This document shows positions 28,052 through 36,764 of a DNA stretch of 64,000 nucleotides, one piece after another. Position 1 is the first letter of the stretch; each line of letters opens with the position of its first letter. The stretch is taken from assembly GCA_013042995.1 (NCBI GenBank), contig JABDPB010000135.1:1-64000 (forward strand), read 5' to 3'. Source of the DNA: Ignavibacteriaceae bacterium. Its GTDB lineage: Bacteria > Bacteroidota > Ignavibacteria > Ignavibacteriales > Ignavibacteriaceae. A program made the position numbers and the translations under genes. A model generated the notes under the pieces. It was not told the origin of the DNA, made no database searches, and saw only the letters and a list, made by a program, of their open reading frames with translations.

Positions 28052-30328
28052 TCAGTTAACGAAAATCTTTTTTAGAGACTCGTACATCTTTTCGCGGAAA
28101 ATAGGTTTGGAAATAAAATCGTTAAAACCTGTAGCAATAAATTTTTCTCTATCACCCGGCAGAACATAAGCAGTAACAGCTATAATTGGAATGTTTTCAA
28201 AACCTTGCATCTGATGAATGGCTTTTAAAGCATCAAGTCCATTATACTCACCCTGTAGATTAATATCCATCACAATAAAATCGAATTTGTCTGATTGCAG
28301 TAGTGGAACAGCTTCTTCGAAACTTGCTGCAAATTGGATGTTTTTCAATTCTTTCATCTGGACTTTGAAAAGTATCTGAGAATCAACCTGGTCTTCAATG
28401 CAGAGACAGCTTAAATTCGCTAAATAATTATTTTCAGAAACCGGCTGCGTTTCATCAATAGTAATTTCTTCTTCCGGAACAGCTTCATCGAGTTTGGTCT
28501 GTTCAGGAATGTTTACTTCTGCTGATTGCTTAGCAGTAACTTTGGCTTTTGGCTCATCAACAGTCTCCCCTGAATCAACTATTTCTTCTTCAATTTCAAT
28601 TTCTTCTTTTTCAATAAATGGTTCAGGCTGTTTTTTTGAGATCAGTTCATCAGTAACAAACGGAGTGGGCTCAAATGTATCTTCAGGAATATCATCAATT
28701 ACAGGATCTTCTTCTATTATTTCAGGTTCTGATGTATGCTGCTCTTCAACAACTTCAGATTCAAACTTTTGTTCCTCTTCAATAAAACCTACTTCTGACT
28801 TTGGTTGTTCTTCTACTATTTCAGGCGTTGCCTCAGGTTCCTTTTCTAATACTTCGGATTCTACTTCTACATTAAGCTTCATTGGAAAACTGAATACGCA
28901 ATCTTGCTGTTCATTCGAATCGCCATACACAACAAATTTGCCGTCTAATATTTTTAGTAGCGAGCTTATCATCTGAAAATTTAATCTCGAAACACCTACT
29001 TCTTTAGGATCTTTATTTTCAGCAAATAACTGTGTTAACTTATTGAAAAGTGGCTCTGAAATTCGTGCAAAACCATCTGAAACGTTGATGTTAAAAACAT
29101 TTTTATCAAAAGGATAAGCAGAAAAATAAATTTTCTTTTGGTCCGTAATTTTACTTACCATTCGCATTATGCTATTTACAGTACTTTCAAAAATTCTCCG
29201 GTCAGTTTCAAATTTTAAGGATGAAGATATTTTACCATATGCAAATTCAATATCGTTTAAGCCAGTTACTTCTTTTATGTTTTTATCCAACGACTCAACT
29301 AATTGTGTAATTGCAAACGGTTCAATATTTAGATCTGATTTCTTTTTGTGAATTTCAGAGAACTCAATTATTGAGTTCATTAAGCCGAGGAGCGAGCTCC
29401 TGTTTTGATTAATTATATCAACAGCTTCATTCTGTTCAGGTGTTAGTTCATCAATACTTTCTGAAAGTTCCTGAGAAAAACCTAAAATCACATTCATTGG
29501 TGTAAGAATTTCGTGAAATACACCTGATAAAAATGAACTATCAAGCGGTGACTCGCTGCTCTTTTCTTTCACAGGTTTTTCAATGATAACTTCTTTAACT
29601 ATTTCTCTTGGTTTTTCGTCTGTTCCAGTCTCTGTCACTTGTAGCTTTGCCAATATTGAATAGGCTTCGATTTCCGATTGTGTATCCAATATTGGTGTTG
29701 CTGTCAGATTTGTTGGGAGAAAATTCCCCTCACTTGTTCTTAGTTGGACGGAAATTGTAACAGGCTCCTGAATTTGTGATTGAAAAATAGTGTTATTTAG
29801 AAGTGTTCTATCTTCTCCTTCACAAAGAGATGTTAATGATGATTTTAGTAATTCGTTCCCTGGTAATCCAAGTTTTGAAGCTGCAATATCGTTTGTAAAG
29901 GTTATTATACCCAATGTATCGGTCAGAAAAATTAAATCGCTGGAATTGTAAAAAACTGTTTTATATAACTGATTGTTTTTCTCAAGTTCTAATGTTTCAG
30001 TGACATCTCTTATTGTGTTAAAAACTGCATCATTCTCTTCATATTTAAATTTGATTTTACTAATCTGAACAAAAATAAAATTTCCATCTTTTCTTCGATG
30101 TCTGTAAGGTTTTGAAAACTCACCTTCTTTTAATATTTCTTCAGAAGTTTCTAAAAGATTCTGAATGTCTTCAGGATTGTAAAGATCAGTAAGATCCATT
30201 TGTAAAAATTCTTCCCGTGTGTATCCATATAAATTAATGGCTGCTTCGTTTACTTCTAAAAAGCGTAAATTTTCCTCGTCATAAATAAAGATTGGTTCAG
30301 GATTTGATTTTATTAGTATTTCGTACAT
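28052..30328 (-). CDS. PAS-PAS hybrid sensor protein with degenerate ATPase domain and C-terminal receiver
   Basis: A 758-residue cytoplasmic signalling protein without membrane segments. Two PAS domains (about 1-115 and 122-230) are followed by a histidine-kinase dimerisation region with His272 in FHEILTPMN. The next ~200 residues occupy the HATPase position, but I cannot find the N box or the DxGxG motif; a weak VSDGFARISE is the closest match. A strongly acidic, Pro/Glu/Ile-rich linker (about 495-625) precedes a receiver domain with IEDQ, the Asp of VMDINLQGE and the Lys of ISKPI. It may be a non-catalytic scaffold or phosphate acceptor rather than a kinase. It lies downstream of the polysaccharide genes on the same strand. 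Confidence 0.82.
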   Translation of the reverse strand: MYEILIKSNPEPIFIYDEENLRFLEVNEAAINLYGYTREEFLQMDLTDLYNPEDIQNLLETSEEILKEGEFSKPYRHRRKDGNFIFVQISKIKFKYEENDAVFNTIRDVTETLELEKNNQLYKTVFYNSSDLIFLTDTLGIITFTNDIAASKLGLPGNELLKSSLTSLCEGEDRTLLNNTIFQSQIQEPVTISVQLRTSEGNFLPTNLTATPILDTQSEIEAYSILAKLQVTETGTDEKPREIVKEVIIEKPVKEKSSESPLDSSFLSGVFHEILTPMNVILGFSQELSESIDELTPEQNEAVDIINQNRSSLLGLMNSIIEFSEIHKKKSDLNIEPFAITQLVESLDKNIKEVTGLNDIEFAYGKISSSLKFETDRRIFESTVNSIMRMVSKITDQKKIYFSAYPFDKNVFNINVSDGFARISEPLFNKLTQLFAENKDPKEVGVSRLNFQMISSLLKILDGKFVVYGDSNEQQDCVFSFPMKLNVEVESEVLEKEPEATPEIVEEQPKSEVGFIEEEQKFESEVVEEQHTSEPEIIEEDPVIDDIPEDTFEPTPFVTDELISKKQPEPFIEKEEIEIEEEIVDSGETVDEPKAKVTAKQSAEVNIPEQTKLDEAVPEEEITIDETQPVSENNYLANLSCLCIEDQVDSQILFKVQMKELKNIQFAASFEEAVPLLQSDKFDFIVMDINLQGEYNGLDALKAIHQMQGFENIPIIAVTAYVLPGDREKFIATGFNDFISKPIFREKMYESLKKIFVN

Positions 30329-30432
30329 TTCACCTCTGAGCTTTAGCTATTATCTTAAAGTAATAGTTCCTTCTATTTTTTCAAAATTTTTATCAATCTC
30401 TGTTGGTCAATCAGGATTCATCTCAAGTATTT

Positions 30433-30801
30433 TCAGGCATTTTTTATTTCCTTCCCAAAGTCTCCAATTGCTTCTAAATGTTCATTTAAGTCAATTATTA
30501 TGCCATTATCATCAGATTCAATAAAGTCATTCGCAGCTATTGATTGTAATTTGCTAGATATCTCTGTAATAATTTAGTCACTAATCCTGTTAAAATTTCT
30601 GACAATTAAATTACAAAATTCTATATTTGATTGCCTAAGATAACCTTTTGCATTAATATTTGCAGAAGGAGTATCAATCCATGCCTTAATTTCGCCTCAA
30701 TTTTATACTAATAAATGCAATTTGATTTTTTTGAAATTTAAGGATTCTATTTGAATAGCAGATAAATTGTTGAGGTTTTGGATTTCTCTTGAAGTTGGAA
30801 A
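30433..30801 (-). pseudogene. Decayed reading frame with three in-frame stop codons, parent family unknown
   Basis: In the 873-nt gap between the sensor protein and the deacetylase-like gene, one minus-strand frame reads as protein-like sequence for 123 codons but is broken by TAA (30703-30705), TGA (30697-30699) and TAA (30574-30576). The readable parts include GEIKAWIDTPSANINAKGYL, RQSNIEFCNLIVRNFNRISD, SSKLQSIAANDFIESDDNGI and DLNEHLEAIGDFGKEIKNA. The composition and the lack of frame change between pieces suggest a gene lost recently by point mutations. I cannot name the family. No intact copy is in the window. Confidence 0.5.
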
Positions 30802-31201
30802 AATTAAAAATTATTGTTTGCGGTAGGTTTAAATCCTTTAGACTCTACTCCCCTAACTGATTGAAGATTTAATAAATGAGAACATAACTAATTAGCATTT
30901 CACGTTGTTATTATAGCTTGGAGTAACTAATTATATGTAGTTTTTACCTTCAATTTAAGATTTTTCCTCTTCAAGCTGGACAAAAATTGCTCATAAAAGT
31001 ACTTTTGATCAGTAGTTGGTTGTCATCCAATACCAATAGTTAGGTTAATTAAAATGATTGGATAATTTGTCTTTCCTAATTTATGAAAGTGTAGCGTTTC
31101 GAATAAATATAGCTAGCTTTTTGTGAGATGAAATTCTGATTCGAAATGTTTTTTTATAATCAGTGTGCATTCCAAAAATTAAACCTAGCTTGAATTCTCA
31201 T
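30802..31201. other. Gene-free AT-rich stretch
   Basis: About 400 bases upstream of the pseudogene and downstream of the 31202-32926 gene. I see no intact reading frame, RNA gene, terminator or repeat. It may hold more of the decayed gene, now too changed to read. Confidence 0.5.
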
Positions 31202-32926
31202 TCATTTTTCGTAAATGATATCGAGCGTAAGTGTTTGCCCGGAATGCAGAAAAGGAATTAATAAATTGTAAAGGCCTTTTTGACCATTGAATTTCAAACG
31301 ATAGTCATGTCCTACTAAGTCAAATGATTTAAACTTTGACGGTACAGAAATATTTATTCCAATTTGTTCTACAATTGATCTGCCCTTATTCTTTATTCGA
31401 ATTATCAGCTTTGAGTCATCTTTGAAATCAACAGCATTAGTTTCAACTTCGCTTTTAGTTATAATCCAGTTTATTAATTCAGGATAGGTTGTGATTAAAG
31501 AATTTTTCTGTCTTGCAACATCAACTGTTAATTTTATCTTTTCTTTTAATTGATCACCTGACTTCAAAAAAAATTTTTCATTAATTATGTGTGTGAGAAT
31601 TTTATGATTTTTTTGAGTTTGATCATAGAGATGATTTAATTCTAAACTATAATTTTCATTATCAGTTTTAATAATCCCATCAAAAACATTTAAATAATTT
31701 GGTATTAATCTTTGCAAAGGGTTTATTTTACTTCCATTTTTCAAAAATGAAACCTCAAAATGTGGACCGATTATGAAATCATAATAATCTATTAGATTTA
31801 CGCTCTTTAAATCTGATTCAGTTGTATTTATAAACTGAACGCCAAAATATTTCTGTCTGCTGCTATTATTTAATACTCTTGATGTCTCTTCAAAAATTGA
31901 TTCAATGTGAGATGAATCTTTATTTATATGATTAAAAGCATCAAACAATAAATTAACATTTCCGGTAGAAGAGAGTTTGTATATTTGTTCAAACGATTTT
32001 GAAATTGCCGATGCAGAAATGAAAAAATTTAAAGGTACTTTTTCCTTTTTGAAATGAGGTATGGTTCCACCAATAGTTTTGTTTATATTTTTTACCCAAA
32101 CGGAAAATAATGTTGCAGAATCGTAAAATTCTGGGAAAGGATTTACCCAAGCAGAAGGATTACCAGTGAGCCAATTTATTCCATTTAAAATAAATCTATT
32201 GAATATTTCTTTTTGTTGCTCACTTAAAGAAATTTGTGATAACTGAAAACCAAACCATAGAGCTTTTCCGTCTTCTTTTTCAATTGTAGCTGCACCAGTA
32301 AAAGGATTAACAGTGTTTCTCTTCAGATCATAAGTTCCAATAACTTTGGCTTGTGTGGTTAATTCTTCTGCAAATAAAGGTGTTAATCGATTAAGTATTA
32401 GAAAATTTTTGTCTGCAGTTAAATCCTGAGTTATAATATTTGAACTTAAAAACGAAAATTGTTGTGCAATATTATCAACAATCGGAAGTTCCTTGATTTT
32501 TAGATTTATTAAGATTTCGAGAACATCGGGTATCCTTTTTCTTAGTTGCGGATCGAATGTTCCCAATTTACCAAGGACAAAGATGCTCTTCCCTTCATTT
32601 AAATATTCTTTTAGATTTTCAATGGCTTCATTACTTAAAATTTCTACAGATGGTAGAATTAAAACATCTATTTCATTGAAATCAAAATCATTTAAATCAT
32701 TATCGTCAAATACAATGTAGGAGAGCTTTTTGTTTAAGAAAAATAATTCCCAATGGAGAATTGGTAAAAAGTTTTTATCATTTTTATGTAGAAGCTGTTT
32801 TGTTAATTCCGAGTGAACGATTCCAATTTTTACATCATTTATTTCTTGCGAAAAAGAAAATGAATAAGTCAAAATCAGAAAAAGAATTGTAATAATACTA
32901 TCACGAATGAACTTTATCATAATCAA
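31202..32926 (-). CDS. Secreted protein with amidotransferase-like domain and degenerate deacetylase-like domain
   Basis: A 574-residue protein with a signal peptide of about 27 residues (ending FSFSQ). An N-terminal class I glutamine-amidotransferase-like fold follows (DVLILPSVEILSNEAIENL, then EGKSIFVLGKLG), without a catalytic Cys at the expected turn. The middle third aligns with its neighbour at 32901-34799 and sits where that protein has a NodB-like deacetylase fold (IPHFKKEKVPLNFFISASAI). The metal-binding DD and HxxxH motifs are not seen. The C-terminal beta-rich domain ends with SGQTLTLDIIYEK. The start overlaps the upstream paralogue by 26 nt. The likely role is periplasmic polysaccharide handling, inferred from context. 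Confidence 0.7.
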   Translation of the reverse strand: MIMIKFIRDSIITILFLILTYSFSFSQEINDVKIGIVHSELTKQLLHKNDKNFLPILHWELFFLNKKLSYIVFDDNDLNDFDFNEIDVLILPSVEILSNEAIENLKEYLNEGKSIFVLGKLGTFDPQLRKRIPDVLEILINLKIKELPIVDNIAQQFSFLSSNIITQDLTADKNFLILNRLTPLFAEELTTQAKVIGTYDLKRNTVNPFTGAATIEKEDGKALWFGFQLSQISLSEQQKEIFNRFILNGINWLTGNPSAWVNPFPEFYDSATLFSVWVKNINKTIGGTIPHFKKEKVPLNFFISASAISKSFEQIYKLSSTGNVNLLFDAFNHINKDSSHIESIFEETSRVLNNSSRQKYFGVQFINTTESDLKSVNLIDYYDFIIGPHFEVSFLKNGSKINPLQRLIPNYLNVFDGIIKTDNENYSLELNHLYDQTQKNHKILTHIINEKFFLKSGDQLKEKIKLTVDVARQKNSLITTYPELINWIITKSEVETNAVDFKDDSKLIIRIKNKGRSIVEQIGINISVPSKFKSFDLVGHDYRLKFNGQKGLYNLLIPFLHSGQTLTLDIIYEK

Positions 32927-34799
32927 TATAGTAAGTTCTTGATTCGCCCTTTTCTAATTCATCAATATATAGAGTAATAAACTGAGATTCATCCTGATGA
33001 TTGTACTTTGCCATCTTAGTACCAATGATTTCTACGTTTAGGGCAATGTTGGTTACATTCTCATTGATATCCACATCCAAAGCCAAATCATTAATATTTG
33101 ATATTCCATAATTTGTAATTGTAATTACAACTCTTGAGCTACCTCTTTTTTGAGTACTTAGTTCCACGTATTCTCTTTTATCATACCACTCCTGTACTTC
33201 GGAAAGAGTTGCAATCCAAAAATGTTTTTCTTTTAGTTCATTAATAACATCTTTTACAACTGTTACATTTTCATCAGTACATTGGTATTGAGGATGCACT
33301 TTAAATACAAATAAACCACCTTCAAATGCAATTCTATCAATATCTTCCTGATAAGTATAAAATTGAAATTCTTTTTGAGTTAGGCCGAAATCTCTAACTA
33401 CTTCCTTATCATCTCTTGCGGTTTTTGTAATTAAAGTAATTCTTTCATCACCTCGTATTAATGTTTTGGGAACCGATCTGTCAATTAGAGAATCTGTAAG
33501 GAAATATTTAAGGCCGTTTTTAATCGAAGCTTTAATGCTGTTCTCATTGTGTAATCCATTCAGGGGAAACATTCCATTGATATTAAATCCTAAAGCTTTT
33601 TTGAAAATTGAATTAGATTCACTTAAACGCTTTAGCTGATTATTAAAATTATAAAACTTATTCGATTCATCTTCCAAATAGGAAATAAAATTTAAATTAA
33701 CAATTGGTGCGCATTCACCTAATGCCGATAACTGTTTCACATCAACTAATTTTTCCTTAATAAAAATATCCTCAACAAAAAATGTCGATTTTATTTTTTC
33801 TTCTCTGATAATAGCCAATAGGTTTTTTAGATTTGATATATCACCTGTGATCATTGGTGTGATTGCAGCAGCACTTTTAAAGCCATTTGGCCATTCACGC
33901 AAAAAAGCAATTGGATTATAATTTAACCAGCTCACACAGTTGTTAAATAATCTTTCGAAAACAACATAATCCTGCTGCAGACCCAAAATCGAATTTAATT
34001 CAAATCCCATCCAAACAAATCTGCCTTTTCCATAGTTTCCGTATACAATTCCGGCTGTTTGCTTAATTCCTTCTCGAACCAAGCCATCTTCCAGTCTGTG
34101 ATTGTACCAAAAGCTTACTTGCTTCGTTCGCGGGTCTAATACTTCAGCTGCAACTGGTCTATCCCAAACAGCTATGCTTAAAGGAAAGCCAGCTGGTATG
34201 TTTGAAGTTAAAGGTAAGCCACCTCTTAATGTATGGATTTTTGTTCTATCGCTATACCCAATTTCTTTTGTGTGTTTTATTCCAAAAACATCTGATAAAA
34301 ACTGCCATCCGCGCCATTTTCCATCGCTTGAATAAGAAGCAGAACCTCCCGTTGCAAAAATACTTCCGCCCTGTTCTAAAAATTTTTTTATGTTTACAAT
34401 TTCTTCATCGCTCAGCGATTTTGCCCCTGGCAGAACTAATAGTTTGTATTCAAAATGTTCTCCCGCTTCAATTTGCTGATCAGAAATAACATCGGAGTTA
34501 GCTGAAATATTGTTAAAAAATTTTTGCCAAGTTTTCAAATTTTCTTGCTGCCAGGTACTTTCATCTGGCAACATATATTTTGTGTAATCAGAATTTAAAA
34601 TTGCAATTTTTGGAGATGAGCCGAAAAGAAGATCTTCTGCAGAGCTAAAATCAGGTAACAATTGTGCAGTGTCAAATCTGCCATAGACAGATTTTAAGAT
34701 AAGCAGATAAACAAGCACCGAAATGATCATTACTATTATCCCAGACAGAAAGAGAATAAAAATATGTGACCTATATTTAGGGACACCGTTTACCGCCAC
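32901..34799 (-). CDS. Membrane-anchored amidotransferase-like and NodB-like (inactive?) protein
   Basis: A 632-residue protein with one N-terminal membrane segment (about 12-36) and the rest outside the cytoplasm. The amidotransferase-like part has LLVLPGAKSLSDEEIVNIKK and GGSIFATGGSASY. From about residue 300 a polysaccharide-deacetylase fold is visible: AAAITPMITGDISNLKNLL, then KSTFFVEDIFI, where active enzymes have TFDDG and ATFFV. The catalytic DD is replaced and the HxxxH metal box reads CAPIVNLN, so deacetylation looks impossible. A C-terminal beta-sandwich follows. It is paralogous to the next gene and overlaps the small membrane-protein gene by 10 nt. PgaB-like scaffolding is one possible role. 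Confidence 0.72.
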   Translation of the reverse strand: MAVNGVPKYRSHIFILFLSGIIVMIISVLVYLLILKSVYGRFDTAQLLPDFSSAEDLLFGSSPKIAILNSDYTKYMLPDESTWQQENLKTWQKFFNNISANSDVISDQQIEAGEHFEYKLLVLPGAKSLSDEEIVNIKKFLEQGGSIFATGGSASYSSDGKWRGWQFLSDVFGIKHTKEIGYSDRTKIHTLRGGLPLTSNIPAGFPLSIAVWDRPVAAEVLDPRTKQVSFWYNHRLEDGLVREGIKQTAGIVYGNYGKGRFVWMGFELNSILGLQQDYVVFERLFNNCVSWLNYNPIAFLREWPNGFKSAAAITPMITGDISNLKNLLAIIREEKIKSTFFVEDIFIKEKLVDVKQLSALGECAPIVNLNFISYLEDESNKFYNFNNQLKRLSESNSIFKKALGFNINGMFPLNGLHNENSIKASIKNGLKYFLTDSLIDRSVPKTLIRGDERITLITKTARDDKEVVRDFGLTQKEFQFYTYQEDIDRIAFEGGLFVFKVHPQYQCTDENVTVVKDVINELKEKHFWIATLSEVQEWYDKREYVELSTQKRGSSRVVITITNYGISNINDLALDVDINENVTNIALNVEIIGTKMAKYNHQDESQFITLYIDELEKGESRTYYIDYDKVHS

Positions 34800-35203
34800 T
34801 TTATTTCTCCAGCGTTCGATTCATCTGTTTTATCGGAAGCATTTAAAGTTTGCACTACCAAAAACTTCTGTTTTGGTAATTCAATTTTTTGCTCTGTTTG
34901 CATTTCTTGAATAACGTCTTGGTCCTGTTCTGAAATATTTTCCTTAACTGCTACTGGATTGTAACGTTCCTTAAACATGGTATTTTTATGATTAGGTTGA
35001 ACACCATCATCAAGAAAAAATTTTTTTATTTTCGGTTCTTTCGGCACAATATACTCTGCGTTGAGATTTGCAGGTTTAGTTGGCGGTTGCGGTTGTACTT
35101 TCCCTTCCCGAATTTTAAATAAAATATATGCGCCAACCGCAAGTATAAACGTACTAATAGTTGCAACCAGTATAATTGTAGAAAGAATTGGTATCAGTTC
35201 CAT
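34790..35203 (-). CDS. Small single-span membrane protein of the polysaccharide locus
   Basis: A 137-residue protein with one N-terminal transmembrane segment (about 5-29: LSTIILVATISTFILAVGAY) followed by a charged tail rich in Pro, Lys, Glu and Gln and predicted mostly unstructured. The family is not recognised. It lies 28 nt after the GT2 gene and overlaps the next by 10 nt, so it could be a small partner of the synthase (as PgaD is for PgaC), but no sequence similarity is visible to support that. Confidence 0.65.
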   Translation of the reverse strand: MELIPILSTIILVATISTFILAVGAYILFKIREGKVQPQPPTKPANLNAEYIVPKEPKIKKFFLDDGVQPNHKNTMFKERYNPVAVKENISEQDQDVIQEMQTEQKIELPKQKFLVVQTLNASDKTDESNAGEIKWR

Positions 35204-35231
35204 TTGTTTGCCCTCAAAGTTTTTGTTGTTA

Positions 35232-36620
35232 TTATCCTGATCGTTCCAATTTACCCCATATCATTTTTATGCCTAAAAATTCCTCAACTGTAGACATGGT
35301 TTTACATATATCAATTATCAGTATGAAAATCATCCTGTAAAAAATAGCATAGCCAATTAATCGGAATTCTTCTTTTTCTGCGGCAACGCAGTAAAGTGCG
35401 GCAACAATATCAAGTAAAGCCAAACCTGCCCACCAGTAAAAAATTAGTGTTGTAAATCCGAAAAAAAGTGCAGCAACAATAAAAAATAAGTGTGCAGCAA
35501 GATTCATTGGAGGCCAAATGAGTGCTTCGTAAAACATGGACCAAAGAATAAATGTATCGGAAAATTTTATTGTTGGATTGATAATCAACTTTTTATGTTT
35601 TCTTATTGATTGTAATATACCTCTAGTCCATCGGTAGCGCTGCTTTAAAAGCTGCTGTAATTTTATTGGGGCTTCTGTAAAGGAAATTGAATTCGGTTCG
35701 TAATTAATTTTCCAGCCTTTGGATAAAATTCTAAGTGTTAAGTCCGCATCTTCAGCAAAAGTATCGCTTGAATACAATCCGGCAGATTCAATAGCTTTTT
35801 TTCTGAAAAGCCCAATTGGACCAGGAATAATATTTACTAGTTTAATTGAGCTTTGAGCGCTTCGAGCCATGTTTAAACCTTCTAAATACTCAAGTGCCTG
35901 TAAATCGGTAAAGAATTTTCCCCGATTTAAAACTTTTACATTTCCTGCTACCGCTCCAATTTCAGGATTTACAAAGTGCCGGACTGCCATCTTTAGAGAT
36001 TGCGGCGTAAGCATCGAATCTCCATCCATACAAAGAACAAATTCTGCATCCGAAATATTAATGCCCAAGTTTAGTGCGCTTGATTTTCCACCGTTCGGTT
36101 TATTGATTAAACTTACTTTAACTTTGTTATGAATTCCATTACGATAACCGACAAAAGTTTCTGCAACTTTTTTTGTATTATCAGTTGAACCATCGTTAAC
36201 AATTATTATTTCATAGTTGGGATAATCTAATTTAAGTAATGAATTAATAGACCGATCAATAATTTTTGCTTCGTTAAAAACAGGAATAATTATTGACACA
36301 AATGGTTTGAATCCATTTGTGGGTTTGAATGTATATTCGTTCATATAAAAATAAGAGAAGATTAAAATTCCGAAATAACGAATGAGCAAAATGAAAAGAA
36401 AAATTACCAGCGCTACAATGGTTGCATACTCAATTAAAGATGATGTGGTTAGTACTGTTTTCGGAAGTGTATAAATTATAATCAATAAAAGAACGATTGA
36501 TGCGATTCCACTGAGTAAAATTCTTCGCAAAATTTTGCGTTCTTTTCCATTTACCGATTCAGTCTGTTTTTCACCACTGAAGCTGATTAAAAACTTATCA
36601 TTTTTTTCATTTACACACAT
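35232..36620 (-). CDS. Processive family 2 glycosyltransferase (PgaC/BcsA-like)
   Basis: A 462-residue membrane glycosyltransferase that polymerises a nucleotide sugar into a beta-linked chain. Two N-terminal membrane helices lead into the GT-A domain: VSIIIPVFNEAKIID, NDGSTDNT, the DxD-type CMDGDSM, the catalytic-base region TFAEDADLTLR and the processivity motif QRYRW. Three or four C-terminal membrane helices follow. This D,D,D,Q(R/Q)xRW set is that of poly-GlcNAc, cellulose and hyaluronan synthases. No PilZ domain is present. Its place between the TPR-porin and deacetylase-like genes points to an exopolysaccharide synthase; the polymer cannot be told from sequence. Confidence 0.9.
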   Translation of the reverse strand: MCVNEKNDKFLISFSGEKQTESVNGKERKILRRILLSGIASIVLLLIIIYTLPKTVLTTSSLIEYATIVALVIFLFILLIRYFGILIFSYFYMNEYTFKPTNGFKPFVSIIIPVFNEAKIIDRSINSLLKLDYPNYEIIIVNDGSTDNTKKVAETFVGYRNGIHNKVKVSLINKPNGGKSSALNLGINISDAEFVLCMDGDSMLTPQSLKMAVRHFVNPEIGAVAGNVKVLNRGKFFTDLQALEYLEGLNMARSAQSSIKLVNIIPGPIGLFRKKAIESAGLYSSDTFAEDADLTLRILSKGWKINYEPNSISFTEAPIKLQQLLKQRYRWTRGILQSIRKHKKLIINPTIKFSDTFILWSMFYEALIWPPMNLAAHLFFIVAALFFGFTTLIFYWWAGLALLDIVAALYCVAAEKEEFRLIGYAIFYRMIFILIIDICKTMSTVEEFLGIKMIWGKLERSG

Positions 36621-36764
36621 TTTTGCCCTAAGCTTAGCAAATTAAAAATTTCAACAATAATGCCATCAAATATTCATTTTCTTTCAATAAATCTAATTTA
36701 TGAAGCGAAATATTGAAGCAAATTCAGAATAAAAAATAACTTTGTATCATTCTTAAACAAGATT

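Noticed and set aside
28494..28976. Plus-strand 160-codon Ser-rich ORF opposite the hybrid sensor gene
   Set aside because: It is the complement of the Glu-rich linker codons (GAA/TTC giving Ser codons), so the apparent Ser-rich protein is an artefact.
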